The translations under genes were made by a program, and so were the position numbers. A DNA stretch of 64,000 nucleotides from Sphingobacterium sp. PCS056. Lineage in GTDB: Bacteria; Bacteroidota; Bacteroidia; Sphingobacteriales; Sphingobacteriaceae. Below the pieces are notes generated by a model that ran no database searches, was not told the DNA's origin, and was given only the letters and a program-made list of their open reading frames with translations. The stretch spans positions 4,960,001-5,024,000 of the forward strand of contig NZ_CP096883.1 of the NCBI RefSeq assembly GCF_023273895.1, given 5' to 3'. Position 1 is the first letter of the stretch. Every line of letters begins with the position of its first letter. Shown in pieces: positions 34,604 through 43,284 of the stretch.

Positions 34604-35200
34604 TTACAATAAAATATTACGACTCACTTCTTTGTCTATTGTAATATAGCCCGGATAAAAAATTGACTTACCTGCAATATTGATTGAAGGTTTTATCTTA
34701 ATTGTAAATAATCCCTTTTTTGTATTGGAATTAGATCCGATAAATCCTGCTAAATCACCGTTATTGATCAAGTCATAAATATTAGTATTCAATCGCACCG
34801 ATGCTATTGTTGATTGCCCTGGATCTAACGATATCGACTGATTGACAATACCTTCTGCTAATTGTTTTTTCTCAAATAAGATAATATATTGAAATTGATT
34901 GATAGCAGCTTTCTTAAGAGTCGGATTCTGAATTTTCAATCGAACAACAGCATCTAACGGTATATTTTTACGCAACATCCCTAATGCTACACTTGGCAAT
35001 GCTGAAAGATCAATACCATCTGATTTAACAATCTTTTGAATAGAAGTACCTGCCACACGGATACTATCTACGGATTGTATATCGTATTTGCATTTGCCTA
35101 AATTTTCAATTTGGGCTTTTTGTCTGCTAACTCCACAGCTAGTCAAGATTGCGATACTCACAAATGCGAATAACCAATTCTTTTTCAACACGTTTATCAT
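34604..35200 (-). CDS. Putative LEA type-2-like lipoprotein
   Basis: The 198-residue protein has a lipoprotein signal (MINVLKKNWLFAFVSIAILT then SCGVS, Cys near 22). The body has alternating beta strands (DAVVRLKIQNPTLKKAAINQ, QYIILFEKKQLAEGIVNQSI, STIASVRLNTNIYDLINNGD) as in LEA14/WHy-type domains, which have an immunoglobulin-like fold; this call is by pattern only. It lies 3 bases after the beta-barrel-like gene and likely forms a pair with it in the outer membrane. Function unknown. Confidence 0.65.
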   Translation of the reverse strand: MINVLKKNWLFAFVSIAILTSCGVSRQKAQIENLGKCKYDIQSVDSIRVAGTSIQKIVKSDGIDLSALPSVALGMLRKNIPLDAVVRLKIQNPTLKKAAINQFQYIILFEKKQLAEGIVNQSISLDPGQSTIASVRLNTNIYDLINNGDLAGFIGSNSNTKKGLFTIKIKPSINIAGKSIFYPGYITIDKEVSRNILL

Positions 35201-35203
35201 AAT

Positions 35204-35947
35204 TTAATTTTTCCTTCCAAATTTATAAAGAATTCCTAAGCTATTGATAGGATGACCTGCTTTTAAATAATCATTACTCATCAATCCAAAATTCATTCCT
35301 GTCATATATTGTATCTGCCAGCCACGCCCCACTTCCATACGGGTATAAAATACAGGTTCAATCAATACATTACGTTCCTTATGTGCATGTACCTGATCAA
35401 TTTTAAAATCAGTCATATTCACATGGGATACTCTTAAAATTGTTCCATAATTTAATGCGCGATCTCCACCAAATAAATGTATCTTTTGTCTTTTTGTAGA
35501 AGAATAATTGACCTGAACAAATATCTTATCAAAATCCATATCTCTACTTTCAACGACAGCGGGGCCAGCGGTTGATGTTCTGGTATCCACTTCATTCACA
35601 GTTCCTATTCCATATCCAGCATATACTTCTAAAATACGATTGCGTCGCTGTCCAAAAGTAGTAAAATATCCGATGCCTAATTCGCCCATTTTTTGAGCAA
35701 AATCAGTTGGACTATCTTTTCGATCTATATAAGAACCATTTGCAATCACTCCAATATGATCTGAAACAGCGACCCCACCACTTGCAGAAACATTTCCTTT
35801 TAAATTGATATTTCCAGAAACATATACCTCACCTGCATCTTTGAACATAGGGGCTGCTGGGACATTGGGCATATACATCGAACTACAGGATGATAGTAGT
35901 AATAAGCTAACTGCTGGAATACCGTATGATAGACTTTTAAAAATCAT
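35204..35947 (-). CDS. Outer-membrane beta-barrel lipoprotein, unknown function
   Basis: The 247-residue protein has a signal peptide with lipobox (LLLLSSCSSMYMP, Cys near 21). After it come alternating strands with the spacing of an eight- to ten-stranded barrel (VYVSGNINLKGNVSASGGVA, IGVIANGSYID, RILEVYAGYGIGTVN, FGLMSNDYLKAG, LGILYKFGRKN at the end). It stands first of a two-gene unit with the downstream lipoprotein. No enzymatic motif is seen; the barrel assignment is inferred from strand pattern and the aromatic-ended C-terminus. Confidence 0.7.
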   Translation of the reverse strand: MIFKSLSYGIPAVSLLLLSSCSSMYMPNVPAAPMFKDAGEVYVSGNINLKGNVSASGGVAVSDHIGVIANGSYIDRKDSPTDFAQKMGELGIGYFTTFGQRRNRILEVYAGYGIGTVNEVDTRTSTAGPAVVESRDMDFDKIFVQVNYSSTKRQKIHLFGGDRALNYGTILRVSHVNMTDFKIDQVHAHKERNVLIEPVFYTRMEVGRGWQIQYMTGMNFGLMSNDYLKAGHPINSLGILYKFGRKN

Positions 35948-36067
35948 GAACGTTTAATATTATCTATAAACTGCTTTTTACGTATAAAATTGTACCAAAC
36001 TCTTATTATTGATACAAATAATTATGTTCAAGTATATTAACAAGCTCGTAATTAGGGTGAAAAACAA

Positions 36068-36097
36068 AAAAGGCGTTAAGTAAACTTAACGCCTTTT
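36068..36097 (-). terminator. Terminator of rplU-rpmA
   Basis: AAAAGGCGTTAAG (36068-36080) pairs with CTTAACGCCTTTT (36085-36097) around TAAA, 22 bases after the rpmA stop on the minus strand; T-rich follow-up fits an intrinsic terminator. Confidence 0.88.
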
Positions 36098-36119
36098 ACA
36101 AATATTGTGTAGCAAAAAC

Positions 36120-36383
36120 TTATGCTTGCTCTGTAGGGATTACAGAAACATAAGATTTATTGTTTGCTTTTTTGCGGAAAACTACTTTACCGTCAACTAA
36201 AGCGAACAACGTATGGTCTTTACCAATACCAACATTTAAGTCAGGATTGTGATTTGTACCACGTTGGCGAACAATAATGTTACCAGCGATAGCAGCTTGA
36301 CCACCGAAGATTTTGATACCTAGACGTTTCGAATGTGACTCACGGCCGTTCTTGGAACTACCCGCACCTTTTTTATGTGCCAT
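36120..36383 (-). CDS. rpmA: 50S ribosomal protein L27
   Basis: The 87-residue protein opens MAHKKGAGSSKNGRESHSKR and contains IIVRQRGTNHNPDLNVGIGK, diagnostic for L27. It stabilises tRNA at the ribosomal peptidyl-transferase centre. The N-terminus starts directly with AHKKG, without the cleavable extension found in some Firmicutes. It lies 42 bases after rplU on the minus strand, the usual order. Confidence 0.98.
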   Translation of the reverse strand: MAHKKGAGSSKNGRESHSKRLGIKIFGGQAAIAGNIIVRQRGTNHNPDLNVGIGKDHTLFALVDGKVVFRKKANNKSYVSVIPTEQA

Positions 36384-36425
36384 TTCTTATCTTAGATTAA
36401 GACTAATGTCTGATTAAAAATTCAA

Positions 36426-36737
36426 TTATAATGTAATACCAGTGATCTGGATTTTAGTGAATTGTTGACGGTGACCGTTTTTCTTTTTGTAGCCTTTACG
36501 ACGTTTTTTCTTGAAAACGATAACTTTATCACCTTTTAAATGAGACAAAATTTTAGCCGAAATTTTAGCACCAGCCACGTTCGGAGTACCGATTGTGAAT
36601 TTACCACCATCTTCTGCTAACAATACATTGTCAAATTCAATACTAGCGCCTTCATCTCCTTGTAAGCGGTGCACAAAAAGAAATTGGTCTTTTGCAACCT
36701 TGAATTGCTGTCCTGCTATATTTACTATTGCGTACAT
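36426..36737 (-). CDS. rplU: 50S ribosomal protein L21
   Basis: The 103-residue protein (MYAIVNIAGQQFKVAKDQFL at the start) matches L21, including KVIVFKKKRRKGYKKKNGHR near the C-terminus that contacts 23S rRNA. It is transcribed with rpmA. A TAATTTTG -7-like element lies upstream at 36779-36786 on the minus strand, without a clear -33 match. Confidence 0.98.
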   Translation of the reverse strand: MYAIVNIAGQQFKVAKDQFLFVHRLQGDEGASIEFDNVLLAEDGGKFTIGTPNVAGAKISAKILSHLKGDKVIVFKKKRRKGYKKKNGHRQQFTKIQITGITL

Positions 36738-36778
36738 TGTTAATAAATTAATTAAATGTGTTTATTGTTAATGAACGG

Positions 36779-36786
36779 CAAAATTA
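36779..36786 (-). promoter_or_regulatory. -7 box upstream of rplU
   Basis: The minus-strand TAATTTTG matches TAnnTTTG and lies 42 bases before the rplU start. No TTG is visible at the usual -33 distance. Confidence 0.45.
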
Positions 36787-36835
36787 GCAATTATTATTCA
36801 ATTTCTAAAATATATTACACTTTTTATTTCTCCCC

Positions 36836-38878
36836 CTACCAAACGGCAACACGCTTTTCTGGTGCCACATACATCTTGGCTGTTTTAGGAATCTGAAATG
36901 CTTGATAAAATGCTTCCATGTTATAGACTGGTCCATTGACTCTAAATTCTTCTGGACTATGCGGGTCTACTTTTAAGCGCATGTTCATTCTTTCATCGCT
37001 ATTCTTGATGCGCCAAACTTGAGCAAAACTCAAAAAGAAACGTTGATCGGGTGTAAATCCATCTATTTTTGTTGATTCTTGACCTTGTTTTGTTTTTTTG
37101 AAAGCATCAAATGCAATGTTTAATCCTCCTATATCAGCCAGGTTTTCTCCTAATGTCAATTTTCCATTGACATGCTGATTGTCTAATAAGGTAAAACCAT
37201 CATACAATGCTGCCACCTGATTGGCTTTTGTTGTGAACTTGGTCGCGTCTTCTGGAGTCCACCAATCTCTCAAATTTCCTTCTTTATCGTACTGACGACC
37301 TTGATCATCAAAACCGTGAGTCATCTCATGTCCAATCACTGCACCGATAGCACCATAGTTAATCGCATCATCTGCATTGGCATCAAAGAAAGGAAACTGT
37401 AGTATTCCTGCTGGAAATACAATTTCGTTATATGGAGGATTGTAATAGGCATTAACGGTTGGCGTTGTCATCAGCCATTCTGTTTTATCTACCGGTTTGC
37501 CCATCTTATCGATCATTTCTTTATAAGCGTGACGTGATGCTGATTGTAAATTTGAATAGTAGCTATCTTTATTGATTTCAACATCTGAATAATCTTTCCA
37601 TTTATCTGGATATCCGATTTTCTTAGTAAAAGACTGCAGTTTATCAATGGCTTTTTTCCTAGTTTCAGGGGTCATCCAATCTAATTTTTCAATACGATCG
37701 CGATAAGAGATTTCAAGATTATTGACCAACTCAAGCATTCTTTTCTTGGCTTCAGGTTTAAAATATTCATCTGTAAACAATTTACCGATGACTTCACCTA
37801 AGCTTTCATCTACTGTACTCACCATTAATTTCCAACGTTCCTTTTGCTCTTTTTGACCTTGCAGGGTCTTGCCATATAATTCGAATTGAGCATTACGAAA
37901 GTCTTTTGTCAAAGCTTGAGCAGAGCTGTTCAAGAGGTCTGCTTTCAACTTCATTTTCCATGTATCCAATGACTCCGATTTCAACAAATTATTTAGAGCA
38001 ACATAAAACTTAGGTTGTTGCACCAATAATGTGTCTGTTTTTATCGATAATCTTCCTAAAATATCATTCCAATTGAGGTTTGGAGTTTGCTTTTGAAATG
38101 TAGCCACAGCTACTTTATTATAATTTTTAATGGGATCTCGTAATTCAACAGGACTGATATGCGATTTAGCAATAGCAGTTTCTATTTTCAAAACAGACTC
38201 GGCATTCACTTTGGCTGTTGCCTGCTGACCTGCTAATGTAAATAACTTGGTGAGGTAACTCGTATATGCTTCACGGATCTTCTTAGCCTTATCATCTTGA
38301 TCTAGGTAATAGCTAGCTTCAGGAAGATTAAGACCACCTTGAACAAAGGTAGCTGCATTTTTATTGCTCATACGCTCGTCTGCAGCAATATAGAAGGAAA
38401 ATAGATCTCCATTTCCTTCTTTAAAACCATCAGCGCTGTAAGCAATAAGTTCATCAATAGATTTTAACCCATCAATTTTTTTCAATTGATCTTCAATAGG
38501 TTTAATGCCAAGCCTTTCAATCGTGATTGTATCCATCCCGCTGGTATAGAAATCTCCAACTTTCTGTTGATCAGTCCCTTTTTTACTATTAGACTGTGCC
38601 GCTTTTTCCAATATACCATGAAGCTTTTGTAGATTTTCATCGTTAAGGGTATAAAATGATCCCCAACCTGATTCTGAGGGTGGTATAACGGTCTTTTTTA
38701 ACCATTGCCCGTTGGCATACATAAAGAAGTTATCGCCTGGATGTACTGTGGTGTCCATGCCTGATACATCTAAAAACACTGTTCGATCTGCTTGTTTTTG
38801 ATCTGAACTTTTATTGGATTGGCAGCCAAATGCTAAAGCAGCAATTGGCAATATTGCCCATAATTTTTTATTGACCAT
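36836..38878 (-). CDS. M13 family zinc metallopeptidase (PepO/neprilysin-like) lipoprotein
   Basis: The 680-residue protein has a lipoprotein signal (MVNKKLWAILPIAALAFGCQ, Cys19). The catalytic region shows the substrate strand NAYYNPPYNEIVFPAGILQF, the zinc-binding HExxH in AVIGHEMTHGFDD and the downstream zinc ligand Glu in GENLADIGGLNIAFDA. Length is normal for M13. It cleaves peptides in the periplasm or at the cell surface. It is a single gene, opposed by the tRNA-Ser gene on the other strand. Confidence 0.95.
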   Translation of the reverse strand: MVNKKLWAILPIAALAFGCQSNKSSDQKQADRTVFLDVSGMDTTVHPGDNFFMYANGQWLKKTVIPPSESGWGSFYTLNDENLQKLHGILEKAAQSNSKKGTDQQKVGDFYTSGMDTITIERLGIKPIEDQLKKIDGLKSIDELIAYSADGFKEGNGDLFSFYIAADERMSNKNAATFVQGGLNLPEASYYLDQDDKAKKIREAYTSYLTKLFTLAGQQATAKVNAESVLKIETAIAKSHISPVELRDPIKNYNKVAVATFQKQTPNLNWNDILGRLSIKTDTLLVQQPKFYVALNNLLKSESLDTWKMKLKADLLNSSAQALTKDFRNAQFELYGKTLQGQKEQKERWKLMVSTVDESLGEVIGKLFTDEYFKPEAKKRMLELVNNLEISYRDRIEKLDWMTPETRKKAIDKLQSFTKKIGYPDKWKDYSDVEINKDSYYSNLQSASRHAYKEMIDKMGKPVDKTEWLMTTPTVNAYYNPPYNEIVFPAGILQFPFFDANADDAINYGAIGAVIGHEMTHGFDDQGRQYDKEGNLRDWWTPEDATKFTTKANQVAALYDGFTLLDNQHVNGKLTLGENLADIGGLNIAFDAFKKTKQGQESTKIDGFTPDQRFFLSFAQVWRIKNSDERMNMRLKVDPHSPEEFRVNGPVYNMEAFYQAFQIPKTAKMYVAPEKRVAVW

Positions 38879-38956
38879 AATTTTCTAATTTCAAACACCT
38901 TAAGTAAAGGTAGTTTTTTTATTAATGCGGAAATAACACTTTTTGCTGAAATTTGT

Positions 38957-38987
38957 TTTGGAAAATAGAATTATACTTCTATTTTTG
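38957..38987 (+). promoter_or_regulatory. Promoter of tRNA-Ser
   Basis: TTTG at 38957-38960, 19 bases, then TATTTTTG at 38980-38987: a full match to the Bacteroidota -33/-7 promoter, 12 bases before the tRNA start. Confidence 0.78.
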
Positions 38988-38999
38988 CCAGTAGACTAC

Positions 39000-39085
<86 letters not shown>

Positions 39086-39107
39086 ATCCTAACAAGGAAA
39101 ACGTATC

Positions 39108-39147
39108 AAAACCCTATAAATTTACGATTTGTAGGGTTTTTCTTTTA
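39108..39147 (+). terminator. Terminator of tRNA-Ser
   Basis: AAAACCCTA (39108-39116) pairs with TAGGGTTTT (39132-39140), followed by TCTTTTAT. Confidence 0.78.
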
Positions 39148-39166
39148 TATACTCATATCGTTTTTT

Positions 39167-39280
39167 TCAATACTTCTCATTTCCAGCGAGACCATAGTGA
39201 GCCCCTAAAAGATGGTTAGCTAGGGTCTCTCTAAAATGAATCGCTAGATGAAACCTCCCGATTAGGGATCGTGAAACCAT
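39167..39280 (-). CDS. Candidate small ORF, 37 residues
   Basis: The minus-strand frame from the ATG at 39280 reads MVSRSLIGRFHLAIHFRETL and ends GLAGNEKY. An AAAGGGAGAT sequence precedes the ATG, unusual here because few genes in the window have Shine-Dalgarno-like sites. The segment is richer in G+C than its flanks. It lies just downstream of the sigma-gene terminator. No similar protein is recognised, so chance or an RNA gene are both possible. Confidence 0.25.
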   Translation of the reverse strand: MVSRSLIGRFHLAIHFRETLANHLLGAHYGLAGNEKY

Positions 39281-39305
39281 ATCTCCCTTTCCGCTATCAA
39301 AAAAT

Positions 39306-39330
39306 AAACTCAACTATCTAGTTGGGGTTT
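39306..39330 (-). terminator. Terminator of the ECF42 sigma gene
   Basis: AAACTCAACT and AGTTGGGGTTT form a stem with one bulge and a U-G pair around ATCT. On the minus strand TATTTTTT follows, supporting termination. Confidence 0.65.
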
Positions 39331-39391
39331 TCTCAATTTATTATGTTTTGCAAGCTTAACTTACTAACGGCTAATTTTATATAAAATCCTG

Positions 39392-40633
39392 TTACTGGAC
39401 TATCTTCGTGATTTTTTGACCAATATAATCTCTATCAAACTGATTTTTAGTATGTAATAAAGCGCGTAAATAATATGTTGAAGCCAATTGGTTCATCTTA
39501 TTTTTTTCATAAAGATGAGCCAATGTAGTGTAAAAGGGAAATTTGAGGAACTCGTTTAGATCAGGTTCAAAATTTTTTATTTTTTCTATTAACCCTGCTA
39601 TTGGTAAATAATTACTTTCAACAATGATTTTGTTGATTTCAACCGATATTGTGGGTTCTAATAATGTCAATTGTGTATATAGTTTTGAAAGCAATTGCCA
39701 ATTTGTTTTTTCATATTGAACTGCAGATAAATGTACGGAGGCAATCAATGCTTCTAAATAATACTTATTTAGTCTGTTCTTCTTTAGATCTATTTGATTC
39801 AAATAAGCAAAACCTTCAGCAATTAAATTTTTATCCCATAATGTTCGGTCTTGATGCTCCATAGATATCCACATGTTATTATCCATTCGTGCTGGAAATC
39901 GAGCTATATGAAAGAAGAATAGAGCTAAAATCGCATTCAATTCGCAGTTTTCTTGTTGATAATTTTTGATTAAAACTGCTAATCGAATGGCTTCAAAACA
40001 TAGATCATGATGTATGGAGCCATTTTTTCGGGATGATTTAAAACCCTCATTAAACATCAGGTATAAAACATGCAGTAGATAAGGCATTTCCTTATGCAAA
40101 ACATTTAGGTCATAATCTTCGTATTGAATAGCAAAATCCTTAATCATGCTCTTACTACGAACTATCATCTTTTTAATTGTTTCAAGGGGTAGCATCAATG
40201 CATGAGAGATTTCGATATATCCAAAACCACATAAATAAAACAATGCAATGATAACCTTATTTCGGTCAGAAAGATTAATTTTAGAAAAGTAAACCAAAAG
40301 TCTAATCAGACTATCTTCTGCTTCATCTGGATCTAACTGTAGATCTTCAGCATGAAATTGACATGTAATATGACGACCAATAGCTTCACGTTTGATTTTA
40401 TTAATTAATTTGTTTTTAGAGACTTGAATCAACCAAGCAAAACTATGATTTGGAATTCCTTTGTATTTCCATTCATTTAATGCGACTTCAAAAGCCTCTT
40501 GTACCGCATCAACGATATTATCAATTTGTTGGTAACCAAATTTTGCAGACAATAAAGCGATCATCTTTCCATGGGATTCCCTGAAAAGATGATCTGTAAA
40601 TTTGTTAATCGTATTATGATCACTGTTGTTCAT
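39392..40633 (-). CDS. ECF42-type RNA polymerase sigma factor with C-terminal TPR-like extension
   Basis: The 413-residue protein has region 2 near the start (NIVDAVQEAFEVALNEWKYK, FAWLIQVSKNKLINKIKREA), region 4 near 130-165 (VIIALFYLCGFGYIEISHAL, MLPLETIKKMIVRSKSMIKD) and then the DUF6596 plus helical-repeat extension (YLLHVLYLMFNEGFKSSRKN; LAHLYEKNKMNQLASTYYLR near the end). This long form is typical of the ECF42 group, which uses the extension instead of an anti-sigma factor and is coupled to DGPF-domain proteins. It overlaps the DGPF/YCII gene by 14 bases. Confidence 0.9.
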   Translation of the reverse strand: MNNSDHNTINKFTDHLFRESHGKMIALLSAKFGYQQIDNIVDAVQEAFEVALNEWKYKGIPNHSFAWLIQVSKNKLINKIKREAIGRHITCQFHAEDLQLDPDEAEDSLIRLLVYFSKINLSDRNKVIIALFYLCGFGYIEISHALMLPLETIKKMIVRSKSMIKDFAIQYEDYDLNVLHKEMPYLLHVLYLMFNEGFKSSRKNGSIHHDLCFEAIRLAVLIKNYQQENCELNAILALFFFHIARFPARMDNNMWISMEHQDRTLWDKNLIAEGFAYLNQIDLKKNRLNKYYLEALIASVHLSAVQYEKTNWQLLSKLYTQLTLLEPTISVEINKIIVESNYLPIAGLIEKIKNFEPDLNEFLKFPFYTTLAHLYEKNKMNQLASTYYLRALLHTKNQFDRDYIGQKITKIVQ

Positions 40634-40964
40634 CAGTATCGATAATTTCCCTTAACTCTAAAGTCGCGCCATTCTTAAGATCTGGACAGCTTTTCACTAA
40701 TTCAGTCGCTTCTGCTAAACTGTTTGCTAATAGTTTGTAATAGCCACTTACACACTCTTTTGTTTCTATATATGGGCCGTCTGAAATGACATTTAGCTTT
40801 AAAGTAACTCCAGTAGATTCTAATGGATTTCCTTCTAAGAAATGTCCATTTGCGACTAATTCTTCGACCCAATTGATATGCTCCTGAATATCAACTTGCA
40901 TATCTTCTACAGATAAATTTCCATAAGCAGCAGACTCACGGATTAGCATTAGGAATTCTTTCAT
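40620..40964 (-). CDS. DGPF/YCII-related protein, ECF42 partner
   Basis: The 114-residue protein contains the DGPF-type motif as SDGPYIETKECVSGYYKLLA near residues 60-80, followed by the AxELVKSCPDLKNGATLELR ending that is usual for these ferredoxin-fold proteins. Together with the downstream ECF42 factor it forms the standard pair. The gene starts at 40964 and is co-transcribed. The molecular function of DGPF proteins is not known; they may be targets or sensors for the sigma factor. Confidence 0.88.
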   Translation of the reverse strand: MKEFLMLIRESAAYGNLSVEDMQVDIQEHINWVEELVANGHFLEGNPLESTGVTLKLNVISDGPYIETKECVSGYYKLLANSLAEATELVKSCPDLKNGATLELREIIDTDEQQ

Positions 40965-41206
40965 TTTTAATTTTTTTAAGGTTAATGAATAAACTATTTA
41001 CCCTAATGACAAATTAGATTAGCAATTCGGGACATTTTTTTAAAATTATATTTCTGCAAAATTTGATGCTACATGAAATAACGATCAAATGGTTATTTAA
41101 TTTAGTAAAAAACGGAATACGATCCTAATATAATTTCTCTATCAGAACATTGATAGCCTAACATAAACTTTGGTTTTGTCCAAATACTAAAATATTTATA
41201 AGCAAA

Positions 41207-41713
41207 TTATCTCATTAGATATAATGAAGTAAGGGGCAATTCATCGAGTTGGTAGGTTTCATGTTCCTTCGAAAACCCATTGTTTTCAAAAAGCTCCATC
41301 CAGGGACTTTGCATATATTCATGGATCCAGATTACTTCATATGATTTGCAAACACTTAAGCACTTTTGAAACAATACGTCGCAAACTACAGGTAAATCAT
41401 ATTGTTTTAATATTCCAAAATTGGCAATACGAATAGCTCTTTTCTCTTCTAAATAAGGGTTTCTCTTACCTTTTGAAGTAATTTGGGCATAGCCCACCGG
41501 TTGATCATCCACATATACCACTAGCCATTGATTTGACATGCTATTCAGTTCAACGACCAAAGCTTTTGTATTAAAATATTGGTTTATATAATTTTCCATG
41601 ACTTGTGGATCAAGAAGCATGGAAAACTTTTCTATTGCTAGTTGACGTGTCAATTTGACAAGAATATCTAAGCTTTGCTCTGTTGCTACTGTAAATTTTG
41701 CTATTATGTTCAT
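41207..41713 (-). CDS. GNAT family N-acetyltransferase-like protein
   Basis: The ATG at 41713 gives 168 residues (MNIIAKFTVATEQSLDILVK at the start). A longer upstream frame to 41947 reads through the MocR gene and is rejected. GNAT-like features are QWLVVYVDDQPVGYAQITSK (beta strands 2-4), IRIANFGILKQYDLP near the acetyl-CoA region and VIWIHEYMQSPWMELFENNG near the end. The usual RxxGxG/A loop is weakly conserved. It follows the MocR gene with an 88-base gap that holds a -7 box (41738-41745) and two CTGTAC half sites. Confidence 0.72.
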   Translation of the reverse strand: MNIIAKFTVATEQSLDILVKLTRQLAIEKFSMLLDPQVMENYINQYFNTKALVVELNSMSNQWLVVYVDDQPVGYAQITSKGKRNPYLEEKRAIRIANFGILKQYDLPVVCDVLFQKCLSVCKSYEVIWIHEYMQSPWMELFENNGFSKEHETYQLDELPLTSLYLMR

Positions 41714-41737
41714 ATTTGCTAAATAAATGTACATCTG

Positions 41738-41798
41738 CAAAACTAGAACTCTTTTCAAACAATAACCCGTACAGGTTATGAAACATACACCAGTACAG
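41738..41798 (-). promoter_or_regulatory. GNAT gene promoter with CTGTAC half sites
   Basis: On the minus strand CTGTACTGG (41798-41790) and CCTGTACGG (41775-41767) precede the -7 box TAGTTTTG (41745-41738). The second half site occupies the place of the -33 element, as expected for an activator site. The same CTGTACTG word occurs in the MocR-dxs intergenic region. Confidence 0.45.
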
Positions 41799-41801
41799 GG
41801 G

Positions 41802-43208
41802 TTACTTAAATAGCTGCCCAGCAAGTTTAATTCCTTCAATTTTTCGATCAGAAAATTTATCAGCAAATACCACTCGAAAATAGTGATCAAAAGCACCTGA
41901 AAATGAAAAAGTAAAGCCTGGAGTAAACCGAACTCCAATCTGCTCACATTTTTTATAAAAATAGTCCATATCTATATGATCTGGCATCTTGACCCAAATA
42001 TTATAACCGCCGGAAGGTATTAACACAGCTGTTTTTTGAGGGAAGTTATCCGAAATCAAATTAACCGTAAAATAAGCATTCTTGGCAAGCTGTGCCTTAA
42101 ATGCTCTAATATGACGGTCATAACTGCTGCCAGTCAACAGCTTGTTGACCGTTTCTTGATAAATTGGTGAAACGGTACTACCCAAGGAGAATTTAATCTG
42201 TTCTGCTCGTTCCATAAATTTACCTGCTGCTAACCAACCTAACCGTATTCCTGGAGCTAAGGTTTTCGCATAAGATGAATAAGTAAGAACTAAACCGGTT
42301 TCATCGAAACTTCTTAATGTTGTAGGTCGTGTGCCGTGGAAATTTAGATCACCATAAATATCATTTTCGATAAGCGCTATATGATATTGATAAGCTATAG
42401 TTACCAAAGCCAATTTATGTTCATCAGACATTAATATTCCAGTTGGATTATGAAAATTAGGTGTTAAGATTGCGGCTTTGATCTTATTGTGATGACAAGC
42501 ATTTCTGAAAAAGTCAATATCAAAACCGATATCGGGATCTATTGGAACTTCGATGACTTTCAAATTTAAAACTCTTATGACCTCCAATATCGAGAATACA
42601 CAGGGACTTTCTACTGCTACGATATCTCCAGCCATACATGTAGAAGCTAAAGCTATATAAAGGGCTTGTAGGGCGCCGTCTGTAACCAATAATTCGTCTA
42701 TATGGATAACGCTACGATGTGCAGCCGCACGTTTAATGATATTTTCCTTTAACTCGAGTGAGCCATTTGATGGATAATAGCGTAGTAAGCCTGCCCCTTG
42801 CTCTCTCACCACTTGCTGCATAGTTCGTAAAACTAACTTCTGTGGGATCAGTAAGTCGCCTGGAGCTGCTACATTAAATTCTGAAAATTTACGATCAGAA
42901 CGTAATGAGGTGGTCAGTTGAAGATGATTACTGAATATGGCATCTCTGACAGTTGGAATAAGATTGGATTTTAATTCCTTTTTAAAAGACTCAGGGCGGT
43001 AACAAACATAATAACCTGATTTTGGAACACTTTCTACCAAACCCTGGATCATCAAATACTCGTATCCATGTTGTATAGTACTAATACTTAATCTATATTC
43101 TTCTTTTAATTCGCGTACAGAAGGTAATTTATGGCCTGGTTTAAAAATACCAGTTCTTATATTCTTTTCAATAGTACTGGTAAATAGTTCAAATTTATAC
43201 GCTTTCAT
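41802..43208 (-). CDS. MocR-type regulator: GntR wHTH fused to PLP aminotransferase-like domain
   Basis: The 468-residue protein has an N-terminal GntR winged helix (FKPGHKLPSVRELKEEYRLS, STIQHGYEYLMIQGLVESVP) in residues 1-70. A linker leads to a fold-type I aminotransferase-like domain: SNGSLELKENIIKRA, LVTDGALQALYIALASTC, LTPNFHNPTGILMSDEHKLA, and the PLP-lysine region LTYSSYAKTLAPGIRLGWLA with the Lys in YAKTL. MocR proteins use PLP or a derivative as effector and usually bind direct repeats at divergent promoters. Here it is divergent from dxs, whose product feeds PLP, thiamine and isoprenoid synthesis. Confidence 0.92.
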   Translation of the reverse strand: MKAYKFELFTSTIEKNIRTGIFKPGHKLPSVRELKEEYRLSISTIQHGYEYLMIQGLVESVPKSGYYVCYRPESFKKELKSNLIPTVRDAIFSNHLQLTTSLRSDRKFSEFNVAAPGDLLIPQKLVLRTMQQVVREQGAGLLRYYPSNGSLELKENIIKRAAAHRSVIHIDELLVTDGALQALYIALASTCMAGDIVAVESPCVFSILEVIRVLNLKVIEVPIDPDIGFDIDFFRNACHHNKIKAAILTPNFHNPTGILMSDEHKLALVTIAYQYHIALIENDIYGDLNFHGTRPTTLRSFDETGLVLTYSSYAKTLAPGIRLGWLAAGKFMERAEQIKFSLGSTVSPIYQETVNKLLTGSSYDRHIRAFKAQLAKNAYFTVNLISDNFPQKTAVLIPSGGYNIWVKMPDHIDMDYFYKKCEQIGVRFTPGFTFSFSGAFDHYFRVVFADKFSDRKIEGIKLAGQLFK

Positions 43209-43210
43209 AT

Positions 43211-43271
43211 CTGTACTGCTAGTATTTACACATTCTGCATCTGTATCACAAATCTAAGTAATTTACCTTTG
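43211..43271 (+). promoter_or_regulatory. dxs promoter and putative MocR operator
   Basis: CTGTACTG (43211-43218) and CTGTATCA (43241-43248) are half sites 30 bp apart; the second occupies the -33 position of the -7 box TACCTTTG (43264-43271), 13 bases before the dxs start. The lack of a TTG -33 box suggests activator-dependent transcription. Confidence 0.5.
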
Positions 43272-43284
43272 AGAAAAAAAGTAC

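Noticed and set aside
41714..41947. Upstream extension of the GNAT ORF to 41947
   Set aside because: The extra 78 codons lie mostly within the MocR gene in another frame and read as hydrophobic non-family sequence; the ATG at 41713 gives a normal GNAT start after a -7 box.
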